A DNA stretch of 64,000 bases from Vigna angularis (Eukaryota > Streptophyta > Magnoliopsida > Fabales > Fabaceae), in contig NC_068970.1 of the NCBI RefSeq assembly GCF_016808095.1, positions 19,822,501-19,886,500 of the forward strand. The letters are read 5' to 3'. The notes under the pieces were generated by a model. The model had not been told where the DNA came from, did no database searches, and was given only the letters and a program-made list of their open reading frames with translations. This document shows, piece after piece, positions 36,462 to 48,830 of this stretch; the first letter of the stretch is position 1, and the number at the start of each line of letters is the position of its first letter. The translations under genes and the position numbers were made by a program.

Positions 36462-39400
36462 TTACTGAGAGAATGAACTCGCCTCAATGCTGTACATTGA
36501 GTTATCACTTAAGCTAAAGTTTGGTCTCTCTTCGTTCCACTTCAAAATCTCCTTTGCATATTTAAGTGCTGCATCAACACTATCAGGTTCCAGCCCTTTC
36601 ACCAAGGAGACATACATGTTTCGACCCGTAAGAGATGAATAGAGCCTCTTAAACTTAACCGCTATGTAATAGGAAGCAAGCAGAGAAAGGGAGGGGCTAT
36701 TGTTAATACTGCTGCTGTTGATGCCAGAGCGATGTCGACTAATTACTGGACGAAAATCAGATAACCACTCACACTTGCTAAGTGGGATTCGTTCAATTTT
36801 CTCCTCAAACTCATCCAATTTGTTTAGTATCAACAGGAAGTCCATTTGTTCGAAAGTAGGATGAGTAACTATGGCTTCGAAAAGCTTCCTGCTCAATATC
36901 ATCTTGTTTGTGCAACAACCATTTCCATCAACAGAAAATTGATCGTAGTCACTCAGGGAAACACAGAAAACCACCAATCCAACGTCCTCAAACATTTCTA
37001 GCCACTTGCAATTTTCTGCTAGCCCTCTTGCATGTATTGTTATTAGTTGATACCTGTAATGAAGGAGAGCAAAGAATGGTACAGATCAGCAACATTTTAT
37101 AGCTGCTTTAGCAATTGAATCAAACAGGGCTACCCAAAAAAAATTCCCACAGTAATCATTGGTGCAAACGTTTTCACCCACCTAACTAAAGAATCATGTA
37201 GATCAGCAGTGTCGACAATATCCTCAGCAGCTAATTGAGGAAATGAAAACTCTACAGAAGCCATCCCATTGGATGAAGTAACTCCTTCAGCATAGAGAAT
37301 ATCTAAATCCGAGGGTTCATAATCAGTCCTCAATACCTCAATAGCCTAAACAAAGAATTTAAATATTAGTTCCTCCAAGCCACTGGCACTAAAACGTTTT
37401 TCAAGAGTAAAAGAAAAAGTATCGAGGAAACATAAAGAAAATAAGGGCGCAAATTTTGTATAACTATTACTGAAGCACTCTAGTGTTAATGGATGGATAT
37501 AAAGCAGGTTGAGTTTGATTAGTTAGCAGATAAATTAGCTCACATTAACCAGAAGCCTAAAAATTGAACTTAACTCTAGCCAAACAAACAAGCCAGGAAA
37601 CCAAAAACTATATGCTAACCTCATTTGTATCAAATACATTGAAGTCATCATTCACATTCATACATTATAAATTTAATCAAGATTTATTCCAGCCTAATTG
37701 AGGGTCCCATTATTTTTTATAACCACAAAAAATTTACCACATATTCCTTTATACAGAGTGCTCTTAACATTTTTTGTTATAAGCAAAAGTGGAAAGCAAA
37801 TACGTGTCCATGGTCATTCAATTCAATTGCACTTAAGTGAACAAGAGTACATGCATTAATTAAACTTTCGATGAAAATAAACACAAAACAACAGAAGGAT
37901 CCATACCCTCTCTAAGAAATAACTGGCAACACTGGGTAGCAATTCTATTTCATTTCTTCTTTCATAGGTGGCCTTAATGGCTGCATCATTCCATAACTCC
38001 TCAATCAGTGGAGCATACTCACGAGTAGCGGCTGGAAAGATAGCATCAAGCTTGCCCGCAACCATAGTTTTCAGAAGCCAATCAGAAAATGCTTTCAATC
38101 TTGTGCCAATGGAATACATTGTCTTCTCGCCAAGTTTTGGACCGGTTCCTGAACCGTAATGATATCAACCAATCTTTAGTACAAATGGACAACCTAATGT
38201 GAAATTTAATTGTCTCTTGTCCAGGAATCAGCAAGCATTATTATTTCTGTCACTACCAGTTGGACATCAACATTCTTTTTTTTCTCTTGGTTGGAAACGT
38301 AGCAATATATTTAATGTCTCCTATACAATTATTTCATATTCAAAGCAATTAAGTGAGTTACGTGAAGGGGCTAAAAAATATTAAGTGTGAAACGTAAGGG
38401 TACCATAAAAACATATACGCTTAATGAATAACACTGGGACTGTGGATGACTTTATGCATCAGATTGTGGTAGGGAAGAAAGCTTACTGAAGAAAAATTCT
38501 ATAGATTCCCCTACAAAGAAGGAAGAAATTAGAACTGATACCTGTAGTGTCAAGCGCAAAAGATTGATTTTTCTTTAAATTCGCCAGGCTTTCTTCTTCA
38601 AAACGCTCACGACCCTCAAGGAGTATGCCAAGATAGGCGTAGACATTGGTCTGAATGGTCAACTTTATACTTTCACGTTCATCTTCTGAGAAGGGAGTGT
38701 TTTTGTAAAGAATCTTGGCCTGACACATTTAGAATTCTATAAATACATTGATTTCTTGGCTTTCAGCAACAATAAGCATGCATCCATGTAGACAAAAAGG
38801 AAGACAAAAAATGCAGGTAACTATTGAAAGTAATATCATCGAATTTGTTTACGTAGCAGCACATTGATAACGATTAAATAGAAGTTAGAAACACCTGAAC
38901 AGTTTGAAATAATAATGCTTCAAGTGCCTGTGCATAAGCACATAGCATCAACCACCGCTCACACAAACTTTCTCCAAGTTAGTTTTATTTCAAATTGAAT
39001 TCAGAGATGAAGATTTTGATGAAAATATGCCGCACGCAATCATAAAATAAAAAATTACCTGCTTGAAAATAGTGCTTGTTCCCGACCCGGTGTAACCAAG
39101 TAAGAGGAGCTTATGAACTATTCCATGGTCAAAGTGATCAGGAACTGGTCTGGTAACCAGATTGGAGGATAGAAACCCACATGAATTTGAACATTTAGAA
39201 TTAGAAGGAACAGGTAGCGACAGCAGAGCACATACAAGCTTCGTTCCAGCCTAAAAAGTGAAATAAAAGAGTTTAATGAAGTAAATTGAACATTGGCTTA
39301 AATAAGCAAAAAATAAAACGTTACCTTTCCCCAAATGCACCCTTTTGTATTTTTCTGTCCTTCTTCTAGGTATGAACCATCCTCGTTGACCCAAAAATGT

Positions 39401-40919
39401 GGGTTACCAGCACACTGAACTCCTGCCAACTGCTCAACCAAAACAAAATCCTCTCAATAACTTTTATTTTTTAACAAAACACGATACAATTAATTAAAAA
39501 AACAAAAAATAATTAAAATCAATATAAATCATAGAGCCATTCAAAATTTTCTATTATTTTTAAATATATTGAAATTCAAACCTGCAACATTCGAAGCTCA
39601 ACTTTTGTTATTTCCCTTCCATTAATGAAAACCTGCGTGTTTCCATTGCTAGCATCCGGTTTGATGGGACCCCCAACATTCAGATGCGGACTAATAATTC
39701 TACAAGGCTTTTGTCCTTCCTGAAAAATTCACACACAAACAGACAAACAAACAACCAATCAGAACAGTAAAACCAAAGAATTCAACACAACTAATACCCC
39801 CGAAAGACACACACGTACCTTCCCCCAAAAACCGGACACCTTATCATACCAATAGTTCCCGGGCTTCAAATTCTTCGGAGGGTCAGCACAACTCTGCAAC
39901 GTGACAAGTTCCTCAAAAGAAAGAGCGTTCCCATTCACACAAATATACTCAGGTGGAAGCTGGTTCACTTCACAAAACCTCTCCGCCTTCATAATTTGTC
40001 TAATCTCCAAATGATTAAGTAATCTCTTCAAAATCCGCGAGCACTTCCCCAAACTACCCCTCTTAGATTCATCAATAGGAAACCCAATGCAACCAACACA
40101 TTTGCGACCTTCCGGCATAGAACCCATCGCTCTCAACACACAATTCCCACAATACTTAGCATCACAAACGAGACACACTTCTTTCTCCGTTAACCTATTC
40201 CCTTTCAAGCAACGATAGCACGAACCTTTCCTCCCCTTCCTCGCACTCTCTCTCTTAACCCTCTCTCTCGCTTCGTATTCATCCTCCTCGATACTAACCA
40301 CAGGTCCTCGTTTACCGTCACTATCAGGTTCGGGGTCGTTAGTTTTCGAAGGAGAGATGTGAGACGATGGATAATCGGAACTCAACGTGGAAGCGTAATC
40401 TTGCTGGCTCGAATCGTTGAAATCCAAGCTCTCCTTCTCGCAATTCGAATGCCTCAACAACAACGCGCTCGAGTCTCTTACTGTTCCTAAATTGTCCGAA
40501 AACGAGTTTTCGCTACTCAACTCGCACGCGTCATTGGCTTCCGCGGCCGCGTCTCCGAAAGCGATCACGGAAGTCGGAGACACAGTGGTTCTGCCAGAGC
40601 CTCCACCGTTGCTCCGGTCGAAGGCGATCACCGACGTGGGAGACACAGTGGGCTCAGAGTTCAATGTTTTCAGCTCCTTCGAGAATTGAAGCTCCGGCGC
40701 CGAGAGCGGTTGCACCACCGGCAACGAAAGCTCGTCAGAGAAAGAAACCTGCGATACCGCGACTGCCGTCGCCACCGGAATCTTGTCAACGGTGATCGGC
40801 ACTGCCCGGGGAAGATCGTACGCCGGGTCTGGTCCGCTGTACGCAACGGCGAAGGAGTACTCCTCTTCCTCATCGGAGAGGACATCGGCGATCACCGTCA
40901 TTGTCCTGACCGGCGACAT
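36462..40919 (-). CDS. XLG: Extra-large guanine nucleotide-binding protein (XLG)
   Basis: Eight exons give 903 codons plus stop: 40919-39819, 39719-39582, 39429-39325, 39250-39059, 38719-38542, 38148-37907, 37345-37182, 37053-36462. All introns are GT-AG and phases fit. The N-terminal half has the family opening ([16 protein letters not shown]) and a basic, nuclear-signal-like stretch ([15 protein letters not shown]). A cysteine-rich zinc-binding-like region lies at about residues 228-275 (CYRC, CLVC, CGNC, CVGC). The C-terminal half is the G-alpha-like domain. Its P-loop [13 protein letters not shown] (ending at 512) has Thr in place of the usual Lys, which is typical of XLGs; NKLD is at 784. 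XLGs act with G-beta-gamma in plant immunity, development and stress signalling at plasma membrane and nucleus. Length is closest to XLG1, but the subtype is not certain. An in-frame ATG at 41036 would add 39 residues coded by a repeat-rich leader, so 40919 is preferred. Confidence 0.92.
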
Positions 40920-41700
40920 GGTTGCCCTAATTTGGAGAAGGAGGAGGCAACATTGACGAATGAAACTAAGAAAAGGTGAATGAAAGTATGAAAGTATGAA
41001 AGTATGAAAGTATGAGTTGAATGAAGTTGGCACCAAAAGAACAGAAATTGAAGTTTCAAAATAAAGGCAGGAAATGAATGTTATTTTACTTGTACTTGGA
41101 AAGAATAAAGACAGTTAAGACTTTAAAACGTAAGAGACGAATAGAAACAGTGAAGGAAGGAAAAGGAAACCTAATTTTAAGTGGGAACAAGAAAAGAAAA
41201 GCAAGAGAGGGTGATATGTTTTTCCGAGAATGCAGCAACTAAAAGTGTGGATTCTGATTTTACGTGGGATTGGTGTGATATGTTCAAATTTAAAAGTATC
41301 AATCGGAAGCAGTTTGCAGCTGTGAAGGGTGTAAAGGAAAAAACGAAAAAGAGGTGTGAGTGGAATCTTTAGTTTGGTTTTTAAATTTAGTTTTTAGTTT
41401 TTTGTGCAGGTGGGGTCGGAGATGGCGTCCTTTTGCAGAGTGCAATTAGTATCGGAGTTTTTGGCTTGTGGTTGCAATGGACAGGGATAGCAGAAGCTGG
41501 GAGGGACCATGGCCAGAGGAGAAGGAAAGATAGCGACGCAAGAGCATAATGGCTTAAATCGATCGGTTACTCACCACGGGCTCCGCGTGAAGCCTTTTAA
41601 GTCCCAAACATCCAATTACTACTTTTACTCCAATTAATACTACACTACAGTAAGAAAGAGTTACCAGAACCTTGCATGAACTAGTGTATGGATCTATTCC
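40920..41700 (-). promoter_or_regulatory. 5' leader and promoter region of XLG
   Basis: This region lies upstream of the minus-strand XLG start. At 40978-41015 a 10-bp unit (GAAAGTATGA) is repeated four times, a CT-rich microsatellite in the RNA sense. No TATA box can be assigned with confidence. Confidence 0.4.
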
Positions 41701-41702
41701 AA

Positions 41703-41900
41703 GGATCACATCTCATCAACTTCATAAACCCATTCGATGAATGCCTCTTCAAAAGCCGAATCCAACAACTTGTTTCTTTCCAATTTGTCAACTACCAGAT
41801 GGAAAAGCAGCATCATAAAATCTTCTATGATACTTCCTTTTGGTGAAGCAAAACTTAGTGGGTGAGGCCCAACAATGATTGTTACCCGTATGAAAAACAT
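41703..41900 (-). pseudogene. Short coding-like relic, paired with 26300-26420
   Basis: A 64-codon frame (with VGPHPLSFASPKGS and LVVDKLERNKLLDS) looks protein-like and ends in a stop at 41706. It matches the broken relic at 26.3 kb, which supports that it was once coding. I do not recognise the family. It could be a last exon of an otherwise lost gene. Confidence 0.35.
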
Positions 41901-44579
41901 ACAATTTCAAATAAAAGAAATTGAACCACAAAAAGTAATATTACTAAACTAAAGTATAAGTGACAGGATTGAACTACACCTCAATTACAGATAAAATTGA
42001 TTTACAACATATAAGTAGATATAAGTAGATACACAGAACCTTATATTATAACAATTGAGTTTATTGCATGATCACAATACACAAGAATTTTACATTCTCC
42101 TCTAATTTGCAATTTGTAGCTATTGGTGGATGCTAATGGGAGCCCTGATGCTGTTTAAGGAAAGTAAATTTGCGCAGGTTCCAATTATTTTATTTCGAAA
42201 CAAGTATTTTAAATGCCAAAATATTTTGAAGACTAATCTATCTTTACTCAATCTTCCAGTATGATCCAACTTTTTATCTTCCAAAAATATGTTTATGTCA
42301 TTTCAAAAGTCACATATATATTGGAAAAATAAGTATACCCAATCATGTTGGATGACGGTAGGTATAGGACATGCGCTAGAGTGTTCACTGCGACATTTTG
42401 CTGGAAGAAGGCAAGAAAAAAGGTCTTAATCAGTCCCACAATAATGAATAGTCCATCAGAAGCGCCAAATCTATATGTATTACTCTGGGATGCTCAAAAG
42501 GAAGGAATTGCATGTGAGGGTGATAGTGAAAACATACAAAGTAATTCTATTTCCTCCTCTCAAACTTTTTCCCTTATTTACACTCTTTTCTGTATAGCAA
42601 AGTATATAATTTCATATGTTGTTTTATATGCAGGTTTTGTCCCAATTTTTGTCATAGCATTATGGGAGAAAATAGGTGTATTTTTTTAATAGAAGAATTA
42701 TTAAACGCCTGACAAATCAAGAAAAATCACACTCCAACCACACTTTTAAGAATTATTTTCACTTGAAATCTCTAGTGCAGTAATGATATCATATAAAGGC
42801 ATTGCAAATTCTTAAATAAGTTGAAAAGCTCTCAATAAAATCACGTCACCACCCTTATAGAGATACCAGCACAAGTAGCATGCCCTAGGTTACCTCTACT
42901 TACACTATCCATATTCTTATCAAAAGAATTACATATTTATTTTGGTATCTGGGTTTGAGACTGTTGTTCCCCCCTTCCTTACTCTGCCGATGTGATTTCC
43001 AACAATGTAAAGTTCCTCTCCACAATACCGATCGGTTGTCACATGCAAGAAACACTCCGACACTCAAGTCAGATTAGTTTTACGGAGATCAAGGTGATAA
43101 TAATTCAAAAAAAGATGTCTTTACCTGGACTTAAACTCATATTTATAGACCTAATTCTTAATAATAACCATTAACTACTAATCAATACCATATCAATGCC
43201 GTATATTTTGTTTCCTATTGCTTGTTATTTGGTCATTAAAGCCATATGTTCCGTTCTTTATAACATTAATTGACCTTTAATGCTTATCAAACAATTGCCT
43301 CCCTGACTTCTCTGCCTTAATCGATCGGTCCAACTCTTCGTCAGATCAAGTTTCTTTCAGTGACTACCGAGTACACTACAATATTTATTGAATATGTCAT
43401 TTGATCAAGTGTTCAGTGGAGTAGAAATGGAAGCAGATGTTTGAATCTCTCCTGATTTATGAATTTACATATGATCCGTATATAGTAAGTAATAATCGTG
43501 AACTTAATCTCACCAAGAGTAGGGCTTCCAGGGAAATAAAGTTAAGGATATTATCAGGAGAAATCGAAACAAAACTAGGAAAAAATTTAATACATCTAAG
43601 ACCAAAACCTAGAAGTAAGAACACTCAGAATAAATTATGCTCATTACAAAGATTACACATGAAACTAGGGGTGTCAAAACTCCTACCCACAAAAGAACTA
43701 CCTACTATCAAAGGCTTAACAGCTCAAGAAACATTTCTATCAAAACGACTCCAAGGAATTGCAAACCTGTAAGAAAAGGCCCCACTGCCAAAACCAAGGA
43801 ACACCAAAACTTCACTAAGAAACAAAAAAGAACAAACACTTCGCAAGCAAGCAAAACAAACCTGAGCGCGGATAAGAAAACCCCAAGAACAATATGCTCA
43901 CACCACTGAAACAAAAATGAAGCAAGAATGTGCAAAAAGCACAAGAAAAAACCAGAACAAAGGACAAGAAATAGGAAAAAGCAATAGAGACCACCTAATA
44001 TGCTCTTAGCACAACTCCAACCGTTGAACAAGAAGAACCAAAACCAAACAAAACTAAGTGTATTTACTAAAATGAATTATAGTAACTTACACCATAATTT
44101 GTTCCATTTATTACAATAATTCTTCCTTTCAAATGTTTATTGACATTTGTAGTTAAGTTTTATAACATTATATTCCCCTAATTCTATTGCATAATAACAT
44201 ATAAACCCAAAGAAAATTTTATTTGAATGAAAGTGGTGTACATAAATTTGGTGGGTAACCACATTATTAAAAGAAAAAAAAAATTAATAAATAGATAAAT
44301 AAATAACAAATAATGTGATGTGATGGGTAACGTTGTTTCGATATAATAACATTTTTATTGATACTATGCATTTAATACTAGATTTAATTTACATTTTTTA
44401 TTTGTTTCAACATGCATTTAATGTTTTTTAACCATGTCCTAGGCAATGGTTAACAGGACCCGGTCTATATAAAGATCAAAAACCATTTTGGAAAAGGCAG
44501 AACATATTGTTCACTTTGTCGTTTCTTGTTCAACCTTTTTTCCTTAAAACCAGGTCCAATCGTTATCGACAGACTTCAT
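41901..44579. other. Intergenic region
   Basis: No gene recognised. ORFs at 42345-42689 and 43437-43909 have no known motifs; the latter is A-rich and low complexity. A TATA-like CTATATAAAG lies near 44463-44472 without a supported gene after it. Confidence 0.45.
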
Positions 44580-45158
44580 CACCAGACTGTCAATTATATG
44601 CAAAAAAAAATATCGAGAAGTCCAATGTTTAGGATTGAGGTGTCTGTAAAAATCCTGAGGTAATAATAAAAAGAGGGGAAAAAATAGCCACAGAAAAGCA
44701 CATTTCGATTCCGTTCTCACCTCAAGTCAAATACTCCAAGTTTAACCAACATTTTGGAAATTGAAGTCGACAAAGAAAACACCAATTGGATGGTACGGTA
44801 AAGTATAGCATGAACATGAACATGAACACTACATTTTTACAGAAGTTGGAAATCCTTTCGTATGCAACTGAAGCTAAGTATATATCAGTAGAAGTTCTAC
44901 CCATACAATCTTGCTTCAAAGTACACCATGGCTTTCCCATATGGAACAAATCTCTAAAGCCAACTCTACAAGCAGCTCGACAAACAAAATAGGAAAATTA
45001 AAAATGTAAGCAACAAGAAACATGAATTAACAAATCCACCCCGCTTGCCCTATCTTGCTTTGATGTAGAAAATAAGTTTGCGTCATTGTAGGATCTCACA
45101 AATAATCTTTCATGTTCAGTCTCCAAAATTGATTAAAGTTGCGACCAACTTTGCCATC
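44580..45158 (-). other. 3' flank of copy B, shared with copy A
   Basis: This is homologous to 5920-6545 in inverse. It is almost identical for the first 135 bases after the stop and clearly diverged beyond that. Confidence 0.6.
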
Positions 45159-47960
45159 TCATGTCTCAGAACCTTCTTCAACAGTAGGAAGACCGCCTTC
45201 TCTGATAAATGTTGGGTTGAGAAACTTAGCCACAAAAGCCCACAATTTATATACATCCTCAAAATTCGTCAGAAAGCCCAGTGAAGCCGTCACAACTTCA
45301 AGCCTAACAAAGCTACCTTTTCCATCACGCCGACCATTCTCCATTGGTCTACAAAGAGTTGTGTCTTCTAGATTAGGAGCTCCACGATGCTGTCTTGAGC
45401 TATCAAGAATCTGTATATGACTCAGAAAACCAAGACCAAGAGAAATTCCTTCTTTTTCAGCAAGCTTTTGAACAATCTCTGGATTAATTAGCCCCCTACT
45501 TCTGTCCCTCACATTGAAAGCCACAGCTGCACCTCTTTCATATTTTATTTTCGGACCATATATGTGGACAAGACTTGCTTTTTCACCGCCATCAGAAGCA
45601 GGCAACTTCAGTTGCAGTAACGAGGTAACAAGCCAATTTATCAAAAACCGAAGTCTAAGTGTAGTTTTATTGAGACCAAGCATGTTGACATGGTCAATAT
45701 GACGACACGTTATCTCTGGTTCCCTCCTGCCCCAGTCCTGTCCATCACCATATTCTCCATCACTGGTCGCCTCTTCATCATCAAAGCTAGTTGCAGATAC
45801 GTCTCCCGGTTCTAAGGTCTGGCTAAGGTACTCTCTACGATTATCTTCCATGCTAAATGACACTCTTCTTCCCCTGCTGGTCGCTTCATTCTCTTCCAAA
45901 CCAAAAAACCTACCCCCGCCATAACGATTCCCTTCTCTCCTACCCAACAGCCTGAATTCACCTTCTGTTTCCCTTCTTATGGCACTCTCTTTGACATCAG
46001 CACACATTTCCGAAGTAGACCCATTCTCCAAGCTCTGATTCCGAGCAAGAGAAGTTGAATTATTCAGCCAAGATCCATTATTGACCGCTCCACTGGTTCC
46101 AGGTTCTTCCAGGATCTCATCCACATGCAGATGATCAGACCCATTACCATTTCTTGAATAATGATCAACTTCCTCCACCTGCTCTTCTTCAGGCACCTCT
46201 TTGACTCGGTCAAGTTCCTGTGACATCAGGACAGCCGCATCAAATGACAGCACACGGCGGTCCTCATGAGCACCTAGGTTTACTTCTCTGTCATCGTACA
46301 TCGGGCTGCCATACATCTTGGATGTTGTTTTTGGTGAAGGCTGCTTCTGGTTCCTCCTCCCATTGAACCAGAAAGGTGGTAGTGGGGAAGCTATCTTGTG
46401 TTTATTCGATTGACCTGCACCATCAGACCCCAATGGACTCTGACCCAAATCAATCCAAAATGAATTGTCCGATGACTCGTCCTCACTGAACACAGGACTC
46501 TTTATCACGTCTCCAACAGATATGCTCTCCGTCTCCTCAAATATGGTGCTGGTTCCATCTCTTTCAGAGCTGTCTTGATCCATTTCAGTCTCGAACACAT
46601 CTCTGACCTGAGCAGATGTGAATGCACCAGAAAAGGCAGGCAGCTGTGTTCCCTGACGAGTTTCAGTAGTCTTGTCCCCCAACCCACTGATTTCATCGTC
46701 TTCAATTCCAACTAATTTATCCAAGCCATCTACAGAATCACTCAAATACATTGGAAACTCCGGAGTAATCTTCACCATTCCAGACCCAGTACAACCAGAC
46801 TGATTTTGAAGGTTTTGCATCACCGATTTCTTGATCAGAAGACAGCCAAAACCTGTGGGATCATATCCAAAAACCCTGTAAAATGAAGTGATTATGAAAT
46901 CTGGCCGAAAGAGGGACAAGCCAAGCGAATCCATGTCCTTGGGGCCCAATGAACCGGCATCCAGTAAGACATGCCAGTTGTTCTGCTGGGCCAAGGCCAT
47001 CCACTGGTACGAATACTTAGCCCCAGTCACTCTAGACTGGACTGGGAACACAAAAAGACCGGTAGCCGAATCCTTCTTCCTCTTCTTCTTGTTGGAAATC
47101 TGTTTTCTCAAATCAGTGGAACAGAGTTTGAGGGTTGGCCATTTAAACCAAGCACTGTACAATTTAGCACCTTTCTCCCTAGCACTCTGAGCCATCCAAG
47201 CAACGGACTGGCTCTCATGGTCGAACATGGTCAACAACTTTTTGTTTGTATGAAAAGGGTATGATTCAGCAAGCAGTTTAAAAGCTGATCCTCTGCTCAC
47301 AGTAAAAACAAGGCCATACTCATTCTCAGGTATATTCAAATAGTCCATGATCCTAGTCTTTATATCATGCTCCACAGTTCCTCTCTCGGCACCACCATAA
47401 AGTGCATGGTTACTTAAATTTGCAGTAATCTCAGACAAGCTAAACGTAGAAGACTCCCAGTAATGAATTGTCTGAACAAAAGAGAAGAGTCCAAAACCAC
47501 AGTAATCAAGGCATACCTTGGGAGACAAATGTGAGTACTCATCAGACCTCAACTGATCAACCTTCTCAGAGGAGTGGTACTTGGGGTACATGGTAAGGAA
47601 CTTGGAAAATGCTTCCTGTAGGCTGGGAATTTCCTCCTCAGACTCGAAGATGCGCTCCGCCGCAAGGGCGGTGGCTCTAAGGAACTCGCGCTGGGCGTGC
47701 AGCCTGGCAAGCGATCGGGATCTCCCAAGGCCATCATCTTGGTTGGCAGCAGAGTCCGGTTGGTCTATGTCTTGAGATTTGGAGAGTGAGCCATCTTCAG
47801 AAGCTTCCTCAAGGGCCTCCCTGAGCTTGTTTTCTTGCAGCTTCCGAAGCATTGATGGATTTCTCTTTATGTCAACATTGGATTCATCTTTCCTCCTGCT
47901 CTTCTTGTCCATGATCAGTGCAGCACAGTGAGAAATGGGCTTCCATAGTGACAGATGCAT
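45159..47960 (-). CDS. MOCOS-like protein, copy B
   Basis: This 933-codon intronless ORF has its start chosen at 47960 as in copy A (an in-frame ATG at 48008 is the alternative). The protein is the same as copy A except for four residues: N383, L416, N641 and R709. Only about ten nucleotide differences were seen over the coding region. The domain layout is the same, including Arg at the position of the PLP-binding lysine (SFYRVFG). The gene points towards copy A across 39 kb that contains two unrelated genes. Both frames are open, so both copies are probably functional. Its promoter-proximal sequence has drifted relative to copy A and its upstream neighbourhood is filled with transposons, so expression could differ. 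Confidence 0.9.
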   Translation of the reverse strand: MHLSLWKPISHCAALIMDKKSRRKDESNVDIKRNPSMLRKLQENKLREALEEASEDGSLSKSQDIDQPDSAANQDDGLGRSRSLARLHAQREFLRATALAAERIFESEEEIPSLQEAFSKFLTMYPKYHSSEKVDQLRSDEYSHLSPKVCLDYCGFGLFSFVQTIHYWESSTFSLSEITANLSNHALYGGAERGTVEHDIKTRIMDYLNIPENEYGLVFTVSRGSAFKLLAESYPFHTNKKLLTMFDHESQSVAWMAQSAREKGAKLYSAWFKWPTLKLCSTDLRKQISNKKKRKKDSATGLFVFPVQSRVTGAKYSYQWMALAQQNNWHVLLDAGSLGPKDMDSLGLSLFRPDFIITSFYRVFGYDPTGFGCLLIKKSVMQNLQNQSGCTGSGMVKITPEFPMYLSDSVDGLDKLVGIEDDEISGLGDKTTETRQGTQLPAFSGAFTSAQVRDVFETEMDQDSSERDGTSTIFEETESISVGDVIKSPVFSEDESSDNSFWIDLGQSPLGSDGAGQSNKHKIASPLPPFWFNGRRNQKQPSPKTTSKMYGSPMYDDREVNLGAHEDRRVLSFDAAVLMSQELDRVKEVPEEEQVEEVDHYSRNGNGSDHLHVDEILEEPGTSGAVNNGSWLNNSTSLARNQSLENGSTSEMCADVKESAIRRETEGEFRLLGRREGNRYGGGRFFGLEENEATSRGRRVSFSMEDNRREYLSQTLEPGDVSATSFDDEEATSDGEYGDGQDWGRREPEITCRHIDHVNMLGLNKTTLRLRFLINWLVTSLLQLKLPASDGGEKASLVHIYGPKIKYERGAAVAFNVRDRSRGLINPEIVQKLAEKEGISLGLGFLSHIQILDSSRQHRGAPNLEDTTLCRPMENGRRDGKGSFVRLEVVTASLGFLTNFEDVYKLWAFVAKFLNPTFIREGGLPTVEEGSET

Positions 47961-48830
47961 GCTCCTTTCTCCTCTTCTCACACAAACCAATCTCAGATTC
48001 TTTCCCACACTTCAAACAACACAGAACAACCGGGTTTACTTTAGCCCATCACATCAATCTACAACAAATTCTGCTTCAACAGCTTCCCCAACAAAAGATA
48101 AGGAATCTGGAATCTTTAAAGACCACACCTCCCCAACAATCTAAGCTGCGAGACATGACATTTTTTTTTTGAAAGATAAACAAACAACTCAGCTCAACAT
48201 TTCACTAGAAAATCAACAAAGAAAAAGAAAATTTATATTTTGTCCACAACCCAGAATAGAATTCAACACCCAGTTTCTCAGAGGAGAGAGAAGGGTAACG
48301 AACGAAAAGAAACCGAAAGAGAGAGAAAGTCAAAGCTCAAACCCTAGAACCCAGATCCCAAAATTTGCAAGGCAACTCGCAGCAACAAGAAAATTCAAAA
48401 CAGAATTTTGGAGTAATAGGTTTCAAGAAGAATCAAACGACAAATGATAGAATCCGTGAAGCTCAATCAGTAGTGAGACACACTTTACAAAACACCTGAG
48501 TAGCCTTCAAAGGTGAAGAAAGATCCTCCTCCTCTCTCTATTCAATTCTTGGCATAATAATTAAAGCACAGCGCCACAGCGAATTCTCTTTTTACTAAGA
48601 GAGAAGGATAACCAAAACAAACCAGTTTGGTTAGATATCTGTCATGAACGATTTTCTTCTTAAATTGAAAACCAAAAAGAAATGAAAAAGAAAAGGTAAA
48701 GAAAAGAAAAAGAAGGGAAATTTCAATTCAGCGTAACCCCGTTGTCCTCTTTCTCTCTCTGACCCAAACACCTCTTTCAACTCTTGGAAAACAACCCTAG
48801 CTTAGCATCCACTATAGGTCAAATTATCAG
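47961..48830 (-). promoter_or_regulatory. Promoter and 5' UTR region of copy B
   Basis: The region is homologous to 2260-3117. It is nearly identical from the start codon to about 48143, then diverged with indels, for example GGAGGAGG and GAGAGA runs of different length. Homology stops near 48830, where the transposon-rich region begins. Confidence 0.5.

Noticed and set aside
43437..43909. Two overlapping Lys/Thr-rich ORFs
   Set aside because: A-rich low-complexity sequence with no motif, no homologous partner in the window and no splice support.
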